From assembly GCA_026418615.1 (NCBI GenBank), contig JAOAAY010000013.1, positions 1 to 64,000 on the forward strand: 64,000 nucleotides of DNA, given 5' to 3'. Position numbers and translations under genes: made by a program. How positions within the stretch are numbered: position 1 is the stretch's first letter; every line of letters starts with the position of its first letter. Shown here in pieces: positions 17,768-27,051 of this stretch. Origin of the DNA: Candidatus Sumerlaeaceae bacterium (GTDB lineage Bacteria > Sumerlaeota > Sumerlaeia > Sumerlaeales > Sumerlaeaceae). The notes under the pieces are model-generated. The model saw only the letters and a program-made list of their open reading frames with translations, did not search any database and had not been told where the DNA came from.

Positions 17768-19294
17768 CTATTCACGCTGAGCCTGATGACGACGCCATGC
17801 TGTGACTGCCTCGGACATAATCAGAAGCAAAAGCATGAGGCCAAATGTGAACCACAACGCCTGAACGGGCAATTTATACCGTCCGAACTCCGTGAATTGC
17901 ATTAGCGCGTGGATGCCCATGTGGTAGAAGATGGCCCCGATGACACAGATGATGGCGAGAACTGAGAACGGCTCGTCTCGTCGCAGCCAACAGCCGGCCA
18001 CCGCCAAAACGACAAGAACCCACGGGATCAGGCGCAGCAGGCCGGGGTTTGCCCATAGAACTCGTTCTACGAACCCGTAGACGCCCCGGGTCAGTGGATT
18101 CGTGACGATGTTACGGAAAAGTCGGGTGATTTCAATGCGCCCCGTCCCGGAGCCGTCCGGATCGGTCATGTCGGTGATATACTGGGAGTTATCCGACCAT
18201 AGGCGTTGCCAACTCCGCCAGACTTGTTCCAAGTAAAGGAACGGGTGGTGCCAGACCAAATACCGGCTGATTTCGCCGATCTCACGCTCGACTTCTTCGC
18301 GCGTCATGCCGGTTTCGTTCATCAGCGTTCCGAGAATTTTGATCAGGAGATTCGCGTTATTCCCGCCCGCAGCCTTGAGTTCCCGCACATAAATGTCGCG
18401 TATCCGCGCGTGTTTATCTGGTGCAAGGTGCATAAAGTTGCCCGTGTGGTTGATCATCTGGGCATAAACATTGATGGTAGCGGCCGACGAGCCCGTGCTC
18501 ACCACGCTGAACCATGACCACAGGCGCGCCCCGGCAAACACCATGAGGAAGATCACAGCATAGTGGGCGGCTATCTGACGCCACCGGGCGCGGCCGTCGC
18601 GATAACTGAGTTCCACTACAACCCCGACGGTTACCAGCACAACATAGAGCAATTGAAACGACGGGCGCACAAGGTAGTTGAGGAGAAGGGTGAGCCCGGC
18701 TATTATCGCAGAGAGCCAAGTTTTTTTGCGCGCTGACCATACGAAGACTGCCAGGGCCAGCGTGAGCGTGAGCGCCGCTAAAGGCTCCGTCAGGGGAACG
18801 GTCTGTAAGCCAAGACTTACGCGGTCGAGGAGGAACGCGCCGCCCGCCAGCGCGGCCAGCACGCGGCTGCGCAGCAGGGGCCGGTACAGCCAGTAGAATA
18901 GGAACGGCGTGGCACTACCCAGGAGGAACTGCACGGCTACGACAGCATGCCAGTTGTCCTCTCCCCCAAAGGAAAAAGCCAGAGCCAGCATGGCCGGATA
19001 TCCGGGCGTGAGCGCCCCCGCCCCGTGACCCGACCAGCGACCTTGCATCAAATTCTTTGCCAAACCGCTGTATGTCGCGGAATCCGGAAATACATTAGGC
19101 TCAGATGCCAGAAAAAACCAAAACTGAACGATCGCGGTGGCAAAGCCGAGAACGATCAATGGCCAGTGCCGGCGCAGGGGCGCAGGTATGCGTTCCTGCA
19201 ATCCGGGGCCCAAAACCGGAAGCCCTACTGAGGGACTTTGCGATGGTAAACCCTTGGGCTGCTGGTGGCGCTTGCTGGCTTTGCGGCGGACCAT
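17768..19294 (-). CDS. Multi-spanning GT39-like glycosyltransferase
   Basis: A 508-residue integral membrane protein with about 11 hydrophobic segments. The first periplasmic loop holds the acidic motif EPNVFPDSATYSGLAKNLMQG, which matches the layout of the ArnT/PMT (GT39, GT-C fold) family, where an Asp in this loop is catalytic. Such enzymes use a polyprenyl-phospho-sugar donor on the outer face of the inner membrane. ATG 19294 was chosen because it begins 11 bases after the ptsI stop; a longer frame would run into ptsI. Donor and acceptor are unknown; the UbiA-family enzyme at 8.3 kb could in principle feed a donor pool. Confidence 0.72.
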   Translation of the reverse strand: MVRRKASKRHQQPKGLPSQSPSVGLPVLGPGLQERIPAPLRRHWPLIVLGFATAIVQFWFFLASEPNVFPDSATYSGLAKNLMQGRWSGHGAGALTPGYPAMLALAFSFGGEDNWHAVVAVQFLLGSATPFLFYWLYRPLLRSRVLAALAGGAFLLDRVSLGLQTVPLTEPLAALTLTLALAVFVWSARKKTWLSAIIAGLTLLLNYLVRPSFQLLYVVLVTVGVVVELSYRDGRARWRQIAAHYAVIFLMVFAGARLWSWFSVVSTGSSAATINVYAQMINHTGNFMHLAPDKHARIRDIYVRELKAAGGNNANLLIKILGTLMNETGMTREEVEREIGEISRYLVWHHPFLYLEQVWRSWQRLWSDNSQYITDMTDPDGSGTGRIEITRLFRNIVTNPLTRGVYGFVERVLWANPGLLRLIPWVLVVLAVAGCWLRRDEPFSVLAIICVIGAIFYHMGIHALMQFTEFGRYKLPVQALWFTFGLMLLLLIMSEAVTAWRRHQAQRE

Positions 19295-19305
19295 TTGAGA
19301 ATGCG

Positions 19306-21114
19306 CTACAGCCCCGACAATGTGCGGGCGGCTTGCAACCAAGCCGTCGAGCGATTCTGGGAGATGTAGTTTTTCAAGCGCCGCCTGACGACCTGACGAA
19401 CACCCTCGATGGTTGTTTGGAACAGACACTCCTCGGCCAATGCTCTCGCCTCGCCTATCCGGATTGACCGGATAATGCGTTTGACCGCTGGCAAACTGAC
19501 GGCGCTCATGGACAGTTCATCTGCTCCCATGCCAATCAGAATCACGGCGATGAGCGGATCGGCCGCCACCTCGCCACAAACGCTGACCGGAATGCCGTTG
19601 TCGCGCGCAGCATTCGTAATCTGGCGAATGAGGCGGAGGATGGCCGGATGCAACGGTTCGTACAAATAGGCTACCGACTCGTTTCCACGGTCCACAGCCA
19701 AAGTGTACTGGATCAGGTCGTTCGTACCGATGGAGAAGAAATCGCACTCCTGAGCCAGAGTTTCCGCCACGACGGCTGCTGACGGAACCTCGATCATGGC
19801 TCCGAGTTCCACATTCGGATCGAACAAAACGCGGGCGTGTTTGAGTTCCTCTTTTGCCTGCCGGAATTGTTTTTTTACCTCGAGGAACTCCTCCAGCCCG
19901 GAGATCATGGGAATGAGAATCCGCGTCCGTCCGTAGACACTGGCGCGCAGCATCGCCCGCAATTGCTCGCGGAACATTTCGGGATGTTGAAGGCACAGCC
20001 GGATGGCACGCTGGCCCATAAAAGAGTTCAACTCGCGCGAGACTTCCACATGCGAGAAAAACTTGTCCCCTCCGATGTCGAGCGTGCGAAACACGACGGA
20101 ATGGGGCCGAACAGCCTCAAGAGCCTGCTTGTAAATCTGGAACTGTTCTTCCTCCGAGGGGAGTCCACTCCGGTTCATATAAAGGAATTCTGTCCGAAAA
20201 AGGCCGATTCCCCTCGCTCCATGCTGGATGACATGATCGAGTTCCACAGGGAATTCGATGTTGGCCCGCAGGTGGACGGAGTAGCCGTCCAAGGTCTCAG
20301 CCTCCAAGTCTCGCAGTGTTGCGAGTTCCTGCTCACGCGCCGTGAACGCCCCGCGCTCCTTGTCATAGTGCAGGATGGTGTCGGGCGTGGGCCGCACAAC
20401 GACTTGGCCCGTTAGGCCGTCCACGATGAGCGGATCGCCGTCTTCGACGAAACTGGTGATATTAGCCAACCCTACGACAGCCGGGATTTCCAGCGCCTTG
20501 GCAATAATAACGGTATGGGATGTGGGACCGCCTTTCTCCAAGACCAAAGCCCTGACATGGCGGCGGATCAGGGTTGTGGTTTCCGACGGTGCAAGGTCGT
20601 GAGCAACAATGATGGTGTCGGGAACTACCAGATCGCTGGGCTCGTGCGCGGTCGGCATGAGGATACGCAGGACCCGGCTTACGACATCCATCACATCGGC
20701 GATCCGCCCCCGGAACACTTCGTCTTTGACGGAGCCGAGAACTTCGATCAATTCATTGGAACGGCGCTGAAAGAGGTACTCAGCATTTTTTTTGTCACGG
20801 CGGATGGCTTCGACGGTTTTGTCAATCAGTTCCTCGTCCTCGAGGAACATGGCTTGCGCGCCAAGGATACTGGCATGGCGTTCGTCGATCTCCGCTTTTA
20901 GGTCCTCACGGAGGCTTTGCAATTGCCGGCGTGCGGCCTCTACAGCCCCAAGAAACCGTTGGACTTCCGGTTCTACCTCGTCGTCGGCAAGCGGGTAAGC
21001 GTCCAGCACAAGGGGAATCGAATGTCTGATCACCCGGGCGCGACCCGAGGCGATTCCGGGCGACGCAGCAATCCCCTCGAAGATGCGTTCCTCTGTATTG
21101 CGCTGGCCAGTCAT
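19306..21114 (-). CDS. ptsI: Phosphoenolpyruvate-protein phosphotransferase (enzyme I)
   Basis: A 602-residue PTS enzyme I. The phosphorylated His200 lies in GGPTSHTVIIAKALEIPAV, the PEP-binding signature is DFFSIGTNDLIQYTLAVDRGN, and the C-terminal VCGEVAADP carries the conserved active-site Cys. There is no N-terminal GAF domain, so it is ordinary EI rather than EI-Ntr. It passes phosphate from PEP to HPr in the cytoplasm. No HPr or sugar permease gene is in this window, but hprK lies 7 kb away, which suggests a regulatory or incomplete PTS. Confidence 0.95.
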   Translation of the reverse strand: MTGQRNTEERIFEGIAASPGIASGRARVIRHSIPLVLDAYPLADDEVEPEVQRFLGAVEAARRQLQSLREDLKAEIDERHASILGAQAMFLEDEELIDKTVEAIRRDKKNAEYLFQRRSNELIEVLGSVKDEVFRGRIADVMDVVSRVLRILMPTAHEPSDLVVPDTIIVAHDLAPSETTTLIRRHVRALVLEKGGPTSHTVIIAKALEIPAVVGLANITSFVEDGDPLIVDGLTGQVVVRPTPDTILHYDKERGAFTAREQELATLRDLEAETLDGYSVHLRANIEFPVELDHVIQHGARGIGLFRTEFLYMNRSGLPSEEEQFQIYKQALEAVRPHSVVFRTLDIGGDKFFSHVEVSRELNSFMGQRAIRLCLQHPEMFREQLRAMLRASVYGRTRILIPMISGLEEFLEVKKQFRQAKEELKHARVLFDPNVELGAMIEVPSAAVVAETLAQECDFFSIGTNDLIQYTLAVDRGNESVAYLYEPLHPAILRLIRQITNAARDNGIPVSVCGEVAADPLIAVILIGMGADELSMSAVSLPAVKRIIRSIRIGEARALAEECLFQTTIEGVRQVVRRRLKNYISQNRSTAWLQAARTLSGL

Positions 21115-21186
21115 GGCAGTGTCATGTAACCCCGTGGTGAATTACGGTGTCGGCGCATGCCGTATCAAGAAAGTTCTGAATTTGGG

Positions 21187-21205
21187 CTTGCCGCCTGCCG
21201 GCAAG
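21187..21205 (+). promoter_or_regulatory. Perfect hairpin in the leader of the BMC shell gene
   Basis: CTTGCCG (21187-21193) and CGGCAAG (21199-21205) are exact reverse complements around a five-base loop. It lies between the divergent ptsI and BMC-H genes, about 47 bases before the BMC-H start. It may be an operator or a leader structure. No factor can be named. Confidence 0.4.
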
Positions 21206-21252
21206 TGCGGTTCGGTCGTGATAAATGATCAGCGACGGAGGTGGCGCCCGGT

Positions 21253-21561
21253 ATGGCCCGTTCCGAGGCACTGGGAATGATCGAGACGCGCGGACTGGTT
21301 GGCCTCATTGAGGCCGCAGATGCGGCGGTAAAAGCCGCGGAAGTTCACCTGGTGTCCAAGCAAAGGGCGGATCTTGGCCTCGTGACGATTTTCATGCATG
21401 GCGATGTTGCCTCGGTGAAAGCCGCAGTGGATGCGGGGGCTGCCGCAGCCCGGCGAGTGGGCGAACTCGTCTCTGCTCATGTCATCCCAAGCCCGGATCC
21501 GTCAATCTCCAAACTCGAATCGGTGCCGGAAAAGGGTGGAGCCCGCAAAAACAAGCGATGA
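21253..21561 (+). CDS. Bacterial microcompartment hexameric shell protein (BMC-H)
   Basis: A 102-residue protein that is a single BMC domain from end to end. It has the PduA/EutM/CcmK landmarks ALGMIETRGLVGLIEAADA, GLVTIFMHGDV and VKAAVDAGAAAARRVGE, then the C-terminal AHVIPSPD. Six copies should form a flat hexagonal tile in the shell of a protein organelle. The usual pore loop KIGSG is replaced by RADLG, so the central pore is likely different. GGAGG (21237-21241) supports ATG 21253. No other shell gene or cargo enzyme is in the window; it overlaps lpxI and is divergent from ptsI. This is a satellite shell gene. Confidence 0.92.
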   Translation: MARSEALGMIETRGLVGLIEAADAAVKAAEVHLVSKQRADLGLVTIFMHGDVASVKAAVDAGAAAARRVGELVSAHVIPSPDPSISKLESVPEKGGARKNKR

Positions 21562-22426
21562 CTCGCAGTCTGGGGGCGTCACCGCCCGCCCGAGCCCGGC
21601 ACCCGCAAAGATTGGCATTCTTGCCGGGCAGGGGCAGTTCCCGTTGCTTATTGGCCGGGCTGCGCGCAGTGCGGGTGTGGAAGTCGTTACCATTGCTTTC
21701 AATGGTTTTGCGTCTCCAGAAGTAACCGAAACATCTGACAAGGTTGAATGGGTAGAGTTGGGGCAGGTCGGTCGCGTGCTGGAGTTGTTGCATGCCCATG
21801 GCATCAAGGCCGTGGCCATGGCGGGGCGGATCCCTCACTCCTCGATTTTTCAGTATCGCCATTTCGACGCTCGCGCACTGAAAATGCTCACCCGCGCCGT
21901 CACGCGCCGGGCTGATTCGCTGCTCGGCGTGGTGACTCAGGAACTCGAAGGCGAGGGTATTCAGGTGCTCGATTCATCACTGTACCTCAAAAGCCTCATG
22001 CCCCCGCCGGGTCTGATTACGCGCAACCGACCCCTCGACGAGCGCGAAATGGCCGATGTGGAGTTTGCCTACCCTATCGCGAAGGTCATTGCGGGTCAGG
22101 ACATCGGTCAGACGATCGTTGTCAAAGAGCAAGTCGTCGTAGCCGTGGAGGGACTGGAGGGAACGGATGAATGCATCCGGCGAGCGGGAAAACTTGCAGG
22201 GCCGGGTTGCGTGGTGATGAAAGTCAGCAAGCCCCGCCAAGACTTCCGTTTCGACATTCCCGTCATCGGACGCGGCACGGTGGAGGCTTTGGTTGAGGCG
22301 GCATGCAGCGCTCTGGCTGTCAACGCCCGCGAGTGTCTGATCTTCGACCGAGACGAAGTCGTGCGCGACGCCGAGGCGGCCAATATTGGAATTATCGCTG
22401 TCGAAGAACCCGATGCAAACCGCTAA
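21536..22426 (+). CDS. lpxI: UDP-2,3-diacylglucosamine pyrophosphatase LpxI
   Basis: About 296 residues of the LpxI (DUF1009) family. The N-terminal motif KIGILAGQGQFPLLIGRAA, the central IPHSSIFQ region and the C-terminal DFRFDIPVIGRGTVEAL are characteristic. LpxI hydrolyses UDP-2,3-diacylglucosamine to lipid X in lipid A synthesis, replacing LpxH in many bacteria, so the organism should have an LPS-bearing outer membrane. The start is uncertain: GTG 21536 overlaps the BMC-H gene by 26 bases, and an ATG at 21479 is an alternative. Other lpx genes are not in the window. Confidence 0.92.
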   Translation: MEPAKTSDDSQSGGVTARPSPAPAKIGILAGQGQFPLLIGRAARSAGVEVVTIAFNGFASPEVTETSDKVEWVELGQVGRVLELLHAHGIKAVAMAGRIPHSSIFQYRHFDARALKMLTRAVTRRADSLLGVVTQELEGEGIQVLDSSLYLKSLMPPPGLITRNRPLDEREMADVEFAYPIAKVIAGQDIGQTIVVKEQVVVAVEGLEGTDECIRRAGKLAGPGCVVMKVSKPRQDFRFDIPVIGRGTVEALVEAACSALAVNARECLIFDRDEVVRDAEAANIGIIAVEEPDANR

Positions 22427-22494
22427 CGGCGGACGGCTCTATGCGCAAAATACTTGCAATGCAGGCGGGTACTGGGCAATGGTCTAAACATACT

Positions 22495-22569
22495 GGCGAC
22501 GTAGCCAAGTGGTAAGGCGGAGGTCTGCAAAACCTCTATTCAGCGGTTCGAATCCGCTCGTCGCCTCCA
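22495..22569 (+). tRNA. tRNA-Cys (GCA)
   Basis: A complete cloverleaf. The acceptor GGCGACG pairs with CGTCGCC. The anticodon stem GAGGT/ACCTC encloses the loop CTGCAAA, giving anticodon GCA. The T arm is AGCGG/CCGCT with TTCGAAT. The discriminator is U73, a cysteine identity element, and CCA is encoded. It lies about 50 bases before the YlxM-like gene on the same strand. Confidence 0.97.
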
Positions 22570-22618
22570 CTCCCCTTCACTCGTGTGACAAGCAGATTAT
22601 GTTGACGCCCGGCTTTTG

Positions 22619-23089
22619 ATGCCCGCTGACTTGCTTATACAGGTAAGCACCTTCTCGGCTAACGAGCCCATGGCGCGGAGACTTCACAGTAACGGTAGCA
22701 CCCACGAGCGTCTGCGGTGTCTGTTAGCAGCCTATGGCTCGCTGCTGACCGCGCGCCAGCGTACGCTACTGGAGCAACATGTGCTCGGTAATCGCAGTTT
22801 TGCAGATATTGCGCGCGAGCACGGCATCAGCAGGCAGGCGGTTCATGATGCCGTTCGGAAAGCGCAGCGGCTGCTGGAATCTTTCGACTCGCGGCTCGGC
22901 GGCACGCTCACGGACGCGGCGACAGGCCCAGCCTCTTCGTCGTGGGAGGCCATCCGCGACCGTTTAGACGATCTGCGCAAACGGGTAGCGGCCAGCGGTA
23001 TCATCTATCGCTCCGACTGGATCGTACGCGAGATTGGCCAGATCCTTGACCAGTTGCCGGGCCGGCCGACTCACCGCGACCAGATTTAG
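22619..23089 (+). CDS. YlxM/p13-like helix-turn-helix protein
   Basis: About 156 residues. The central part (YGSLLTARQRTLLEQHVLGNRSFADIAREHGISRQAVHDAVRKAQRLLESF) matches the YlxM (UPF0122) helix-turn-helix, related to sigma region 4. YlxM genes normally sit next to ffh and modulate the signal recognition particle; here the gene stands alone behind tRNA-Cys, with a C-terminal extension of about 70 residues. The start is unclear: ATG 22619 was used, but ATG 22670 is as plausible, and neither has a clear ribosome-binding site. Its stop overlaps the convergent dehydrogenase gene end by four bases. Confidence 0.75.
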   Translation: MPADLLIQVSTFSANEPMARRLHSNGSTHERLRCLLAAYGSLLTARQRTLLEQHVLGNRSFADIAREHGISRQAVHDAVRKAQRLLESFDSRLGGTLTDAATGPASSSWEAIRDRLDDLRKRVAASGIIYRSDWIVREIGQILDQLPGRPTHRDQI

Positions 23090-24351
23090 AGCCGAATCAC
23101 CCGGCCTGCCGCTTGAATGCCGCGCATGGCATTGCGCGTATCCACCACCAGCCGGGCAGAGCGCCCAATGGCTGCGTAATCCACTGCCTTGTGGTGCGTG
23201 ACGATGACGACGCAGTCAGCCGCGCGAAGCACCTCATCCGTGAGGGCGACCGAGGACAAGCGGTGCCCGCCTTCGTTGAACTCTGGCACATGGGGATCGT
23301 GGTAGGAAATCGTGGCACCCATGCCATCCAAAAGTCCGATGATGTCGGCCGCCGGACTCTCCCGGACATCCGTGACATCAGGCTTATAGGCGACGCCGAT
23401 GATGAGGATCCGGCTGCCTCGAACAGGTTTTGTTTCGTCGTTCAGCGCCCGGACGATCTTGGAGACGACAAACTCCGGCATGGAACCGTTGACCTCGCTC
23501 GCCAGTTCAATGAAACGCGCTGTGTAGTTTAGCGATTTGAGTTTCCATGCGAGATAGTGCGGATCGATGGGGATGCAATGCCCGCCCAGGCCGGGACCGG
23601 GATAGAACGGCATGAACCCAAACGGTTTTGTAGCAGCAGCGTCAATGACTTCCCACACATCAAGTTCGAGTTTGTTGCACATCAGGGCAACTTCATTAAC
23701 GAGACCGATGTTGACGCTGCGAAAAGTGTTTTCGAGCAGTTTGACCATTTCGGCGCAGCGGCTGGACGAGACGAGGACGACGCTGTCGAAAATCGTGCGA
23801 TAGTACTCGGCTGCCTTGGCGCCGCAGGCTTGCGTCACGCCCCCGATGATTTTCGGCGTGTTGCGGGTTTTGTAAACGGGATTGCCGGGATCCACACGCT
23901 CTGGCGAGAAGGCGAGGAAGAAGTCCCGGCCGGCGAGCCGCCCGTCTTTTTCAAACTCGGGTTTGAGTAATTCGTCTGTCGTTCCCGGGTATGTGGTGCT
24001 TTCAAGAATCACAATGATGCCGGGGTGCATGAACGGCGCGATACGCTCCACGGCGTTGACGATGAACGAAATGTCGGGGTCCTTTGTTTTGCGCAGGGGC
24101 GTCGGGACGCAGATGCTGAGGGCGTCCAAGTCTGCCACCACCGACCAGTCTGCAGTGGCGCGCAAGGTCCCGGCTTTCACCAAAGCGGCCAACTCCTCGT
24201 TGTCCACATCTTCGATGTAGTTTCTGCCGCTATTGATAGCCTCGATCTTCGACGCGTCCACATCGATGCCCACGGCCTCGTGGCCATGCTTGGCAATCTC
24301 TACGAGCAGCGGCAGCCCCACATAGCCCAGTCCTATGACTCCGCATTTCAT
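23086..24351 (-). CDS. UDP-N-acetyl-sugar / UDP-glucose 6-dehydrogenase family
   Basis: A 421-residue nucleotide-sugar dehydrogenase. The NAD-binding motif GVIGLGYVGLPLLVE opens the protein. The catalytic Cys259 lies in GPGLGGHCIPIDPHYL, and the segment SPERVDPGN marks the WbpA/WecC-type subgroup that oxidises UDP-GlcNAc or UDP-ManNAc to the uronic acid, rather than UDP-glucose dehydrogenase. It would supply an acidic sugar for surface polysaccharide. Its 3' end overlaps the convergent YlxM-like gene by four bases, the two stops sharing sequence. Promoter expected in 24352-24532, shared with hisI. Confidence 0.9.
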   Translation of the reverse strand: MKCGVIGLGYVGLPLLVEIAKHGHEAVGIDVDASKIEAINSGRNYIEDVDNEELAALVKAGTLRATADWSVVADLDALSICVPTPLRKTKDPDISFIVNAVERIAPFMHPGIIVILESTTYPGTTDELLKPEFEKDGRLAGRDFFLAFSPERVDPGNPVYKTRNTPKIIGGVTQACGAKAAEYYRTIFDSVVLVSSSRCAEMVKLLENTFRSVNIGLVNEVALMCNKLELDVWEVIDAAATKPFGFMPFYPGPGLGGHCIPIDPHYLAWKLKSLNYTARFIELASEVNGSMPEFVVSKIVRALNDETKPVRGSRILIIGVAYKPDVTDVRESPAADIIGLLDGMGATISYHDPHVPEFNEGGHRLSSVALTDEVLRAADCVVIVTHHKAVDYAAIGRSARLVVDTRNAMRGIQAAGRVIRL

Positions 24352-24532
24352 CGTGAATCTTCCCGGCTTTTCAAATCTCGTCGTGTTGCTGTGAATGCAC
24401 GAATCGCATGACAGTCCGCTTTACAAGTCCGAAACTTGCCTTGCTCTGGCCGCTTGAATTTGACGGGTCTGCAGACTGAATTCATCATCATCAGTTGCCC
24501 GATGTCTGCGAAAGGACAGAACCGGATAAACA

Positions 24533-24916
24533 ATGGACGACTTGCTTGCGGCCGTGAAGTTCAATGATCAGGGGCTTGTCGGCGCCGTGGTTCAAGACGC
24601 GCAAACACGCGAGGTTTTAATGTTTGCGTGGATGAACCGTGAGGCGCTGCGTCTCACCCTGGCAGAGCGGCGGGCCTGGTATTACAGCCGATCCCGTTCC
24701 AAATTGTGGCTCAAGGGCGAATCCTCCGGCCATACCCAGAAAGTCCTTTCCGTTCGTCTCGACTGCGACGGAGATGCCATCCTGCTGGAAGTCGAGCAAA
24801 CCGGCGGCGCCTGCCACACGGGGTATCAGTCTTGCTTTTACCGGCGTGCGGAGCCGGGCGGCTGGGTGGAGGATGGCGTCAAGATTTTTGACCCTGACAG
24901 GGTTTATGGTGCGTGA
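24533..24916 (+). CDS. hisI: Phosphoribosyl-AMP cyclohydrolase
   Basis: A 127-residue HisI, without the fused HisE domain. It opens the adenine ring of phosphoribosyl-AMP in histidine synthesis. The conserved motif [16 protein letters not shown] is present, as are the metal and zinc ligands in [30 protein letters not shown]. The gene stands apart from other his genes, 69 bases upstream of trpE on the same strand, a mixed amino-acid grouping. Confidence 0.96.
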   Translation: MDDLLAAVKFNDQGLVGAVVQDAQTREVLMFAWMNREALRLTLAERRAWYYSRSRSKLWLKGESSGHTQKVLSVRLDCDGDAILLEVEQTGGACHTGYQSCFYRRAEPGGWVEDGVKIFDPDRVYGA

Positions 24917-24985
24917 CATGGCCGCTTCGTTTCAGGTGATCCGTCCCCTAGGGGCAGCCTCACAATTGGTAAGGACGGCGCAAGC

Positions 24986-26470
24986 GTGACGCTGTTTTAT
25001 CCAAGTCGGGAGGAATTCCTCCGCCGTGCATCGCAGGGCAATCTCATCCCGGTTCACCGGGAAATTGTGGCCGACATGGAGACACCGGTGTCAGCCTTCC
25101 GCAAACTCTGCGACACGCCATACGCGTTTCTGCTTGAGAGCGTAGAGGGCGGTGAGACGCTAGGGCGTTACAGTTTCCTGGGCTCCGAGCCGCGGATCGT
25201 CTTCCGCAGCAAGCGGCGCGATGTGCAAATTGTGCATGCCAGCGGCCGCAAAGAGTCGTTCGGGTGCGACTCGCCTTTGGACGCGCTGCGCAGTGTGCTC
25301 GAGCGGTACCAGTTCGTCCCCGACCCGACCCTGCCGCCATTTTGTGGCGGGGCGGTCGGATATGTCAGTTACGACGAGGTAAGGAACATCGAACCGGTTG
25401 GCAGCCGGGCGATTGATGACCGCATGTTGCCAGATATTTTCTTCATCATCACCGACACTTTGGTGATCTTCGACCATGTGCGCCACCGGCTCCGGATTCT
25501 GGCCAATGCGCACATTGAGGATGGTGCGAATCCGGTGGATGCTTATGATGCAGCGATCCGACGCATCAACGCCTTGCACCAGCGGTTACTTCGACCCGTG
25601 CCCCGGTGTGACCAGACGGTTAATTCTTCGTCTGTGCCGATGGAGTCCAACTTCACGCCCGAAGATTTCGAGGAAATTGTCGAAAAGGCGAAAGAGTACA
25701 TCCGCGCCGGCGACATTTTTCAGGTCGTGCTGAGTCAGCGTTTCGAAGTTCCGATATCCTGTGATCCGTTTGACATCTATCGCGCTCTCCGCGCGGTCAA
25801 TCCTTCGCCCTACATGTTTTATCTGCAATTTGATGACCTGCGACTCGCGGGATCCAGTCCGGAGATACTCGTCAGGGTGAGTGGCGATCAGGTGCAAATA
25901 CGCCCGATTGCCGGCACGCGACCGCGGGGGGCGACACGCGAAGAGGACCTGCGGCTCGAACGCGAACTGCTTGCCGACCCGAAGGAGCGTGCAGAGCATA
26001 TCATGCTCGTGGATCTGGGACGGAATGACTGCGGGAGAGTCTGTGAATTCGGCACTGTTCGCGTAGACGACCTCATGGTCATTGAACGCTACTCTCATGT
26101 CATGCACATCGTTTCCAATGTGACCGGTAAGTTGCGGCGCGGGCTGAACAGTTTTGATGTGCTAAAGGCGGCCTTTCCCGCCGGAACGGTGAGCGGGGCG
26201 CCCAAGATCCGAGCCATGCAAATCATTGACGAACTTGAACCCGTCATGCGGGGACCTTATGCGGGCGCCGTGGGGTACCTCAGTTACAACGGCAACCTCG
26301 ACTCGTGCATCACCATCCGGACGGTCGTCATCCACGGGGACCGTGCGTACATCCAAGCGGGCGCAGGGATCGTGGCGGACAGCGATCCGGCGAACGAATA
26401 CCGTGAAACCATCAACAAGGCGAGTGCGCTCGTCCGGGCCATTGAACTGGCAGAAACGGGGCTCGACTGA
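24986..26470 (+). CDS. trpE: Anthranilate synthase component I
   Basis: A 494-residue TrpE that, with TrpG, makes anthranilate from chorismate and glutamine. The N-terminal domain carries the tryptophan feedback site near LLESVEGGETLGRYSFLG. The chorismate-binding domain has the signature motifs IAGTRPRG, ADPKERAEHIMLVDLGRND and FPAGTVSGAPKIRAMQIIDELE. It begins at GTG 24986 with AAGGA a short distance upstream, and is followed immediately by trpG, with no spacer. PabB is an alternative reading of the family, but length and the N-terminal site favour TrpE. Confidence 0.95.
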   Translation: MTLFYPSREEFLRRASQGNLIPVHREIVADMETPVSAFRKLCDTPYAFLLESVEGGETLGRYSFLGSEPRIVFRSKRRDVQIVHASGRKESFGCDSPLDALRSVLERYQFVPDPTLPPFCGGAVGYVSYDEVRNIEPVGSRAIDDRMLPDIFFIITDTLVIFDHVRHRLRILANAHIEDGANPVDAYDAAIRRINALHQRLLRPVPRCDQTVNSSSVPMESNFTPEDFEEIVEKAKEYIRAGDIFQVVLSQRFEVPISCDPFDIYRALRAVNPSPYMFYLQFDDLRLAGSSPEILVRVSGDQVQIRPIAGTRPRGATREEDLRLERELLADPKERAEHIMLVDLGRNDCGRVCEFGTVRVDDLMVIERYSHVMHIVSNVTGKLRRGLNSFDVLKAAFPAGTVSGAPKIRAMQIIDELEPVMRGPYAGAVGYLSYNGNLDSCITIRTVVIHGDRAYIQAGAGIVADSDPANEYRETINKASALVRAIELAETGLD

Positions 26471-27037
26471 ATGCTGCTTGTCATAGACAATTATGATTCA
26501 TTCACCTATAATCTGGTTCAATACCTTGGGGAACTGGGCGCGGAAATCCGCGTCGCACGCAACGACCAGATTACGCTGCCGGAGATTCTTGAGGCGTCGC
26601 CGTCCCACATCGTGGTGTCGCCGGGACCGTGTACCCCGAATGAGGCCGGCATTAGTATGGATGTCATCAAGGTGTTTGGCGAGACACGCCCCGTTCTCGG
26701 TGTTTGTTTGGGCCATCAAGCCATTGGCCAAGTTTACGGCGGCAAGGTCATTCGCGCTTCAACAATTATGCACGGTAAGACCAGCGAGATTTTCCACTCG
26801 GGAGACCCCCTGTTTGCCGGTGTGCCATCTCCTTTCACGGCCACTCGCTACCACTCGCTGATTGTTGAACGCGCCTCGCTGCCCGACTGTCTTGAGATCA
26901 CGGCTTGGACAGAGGACGAAACCATCATGGGGTTGAAACACAAACAGTTCCCCGTGTGGGGGGTGCAGTTCCATCCAGAATCCATTTTGACCGATTCAGG
27001 GCGGCGGATCCTCGCAAATTTTCTCGCCGCCAAGTGA
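26471..27037 (+). CDS. trpG: Anthranilate synthase component II (glutamine amidotransferase)
   Basis: A 188-residue class I glutamine amidotransferase that supplies ammonia to TrpE. The nucleophile Cys79 sits in [10 protein letters not shown], and the His and Glu of the triad in VQFHPESI. The ATG follows the trpE stop directly, so the two are translationally coupled. The same protein may also serve as PabA in folate synthesis, which is common when only one copy exists. It ends 14 bases from the convergent spoIID-like gene. Confidence 0.95.
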   Translation: MLLVIDNYDSFTYNLVQYLGELGAEIRVARNDQITLPEILEASPSHIVVSPGPCTPNEAGISMDVIKVFGETRPVLGVCLGHQAIGQVYGGKVIRASTIMHGKTSEIFHSGDPLFAGVPSPFTATRYHSLIVERASLPDCLEITAWTEDETIMGLKHKQFPVWGVQFHPESILTDSGRRILANFLAAK

Positions 27038-27051
27038 CGGCGGCGCTGGCG

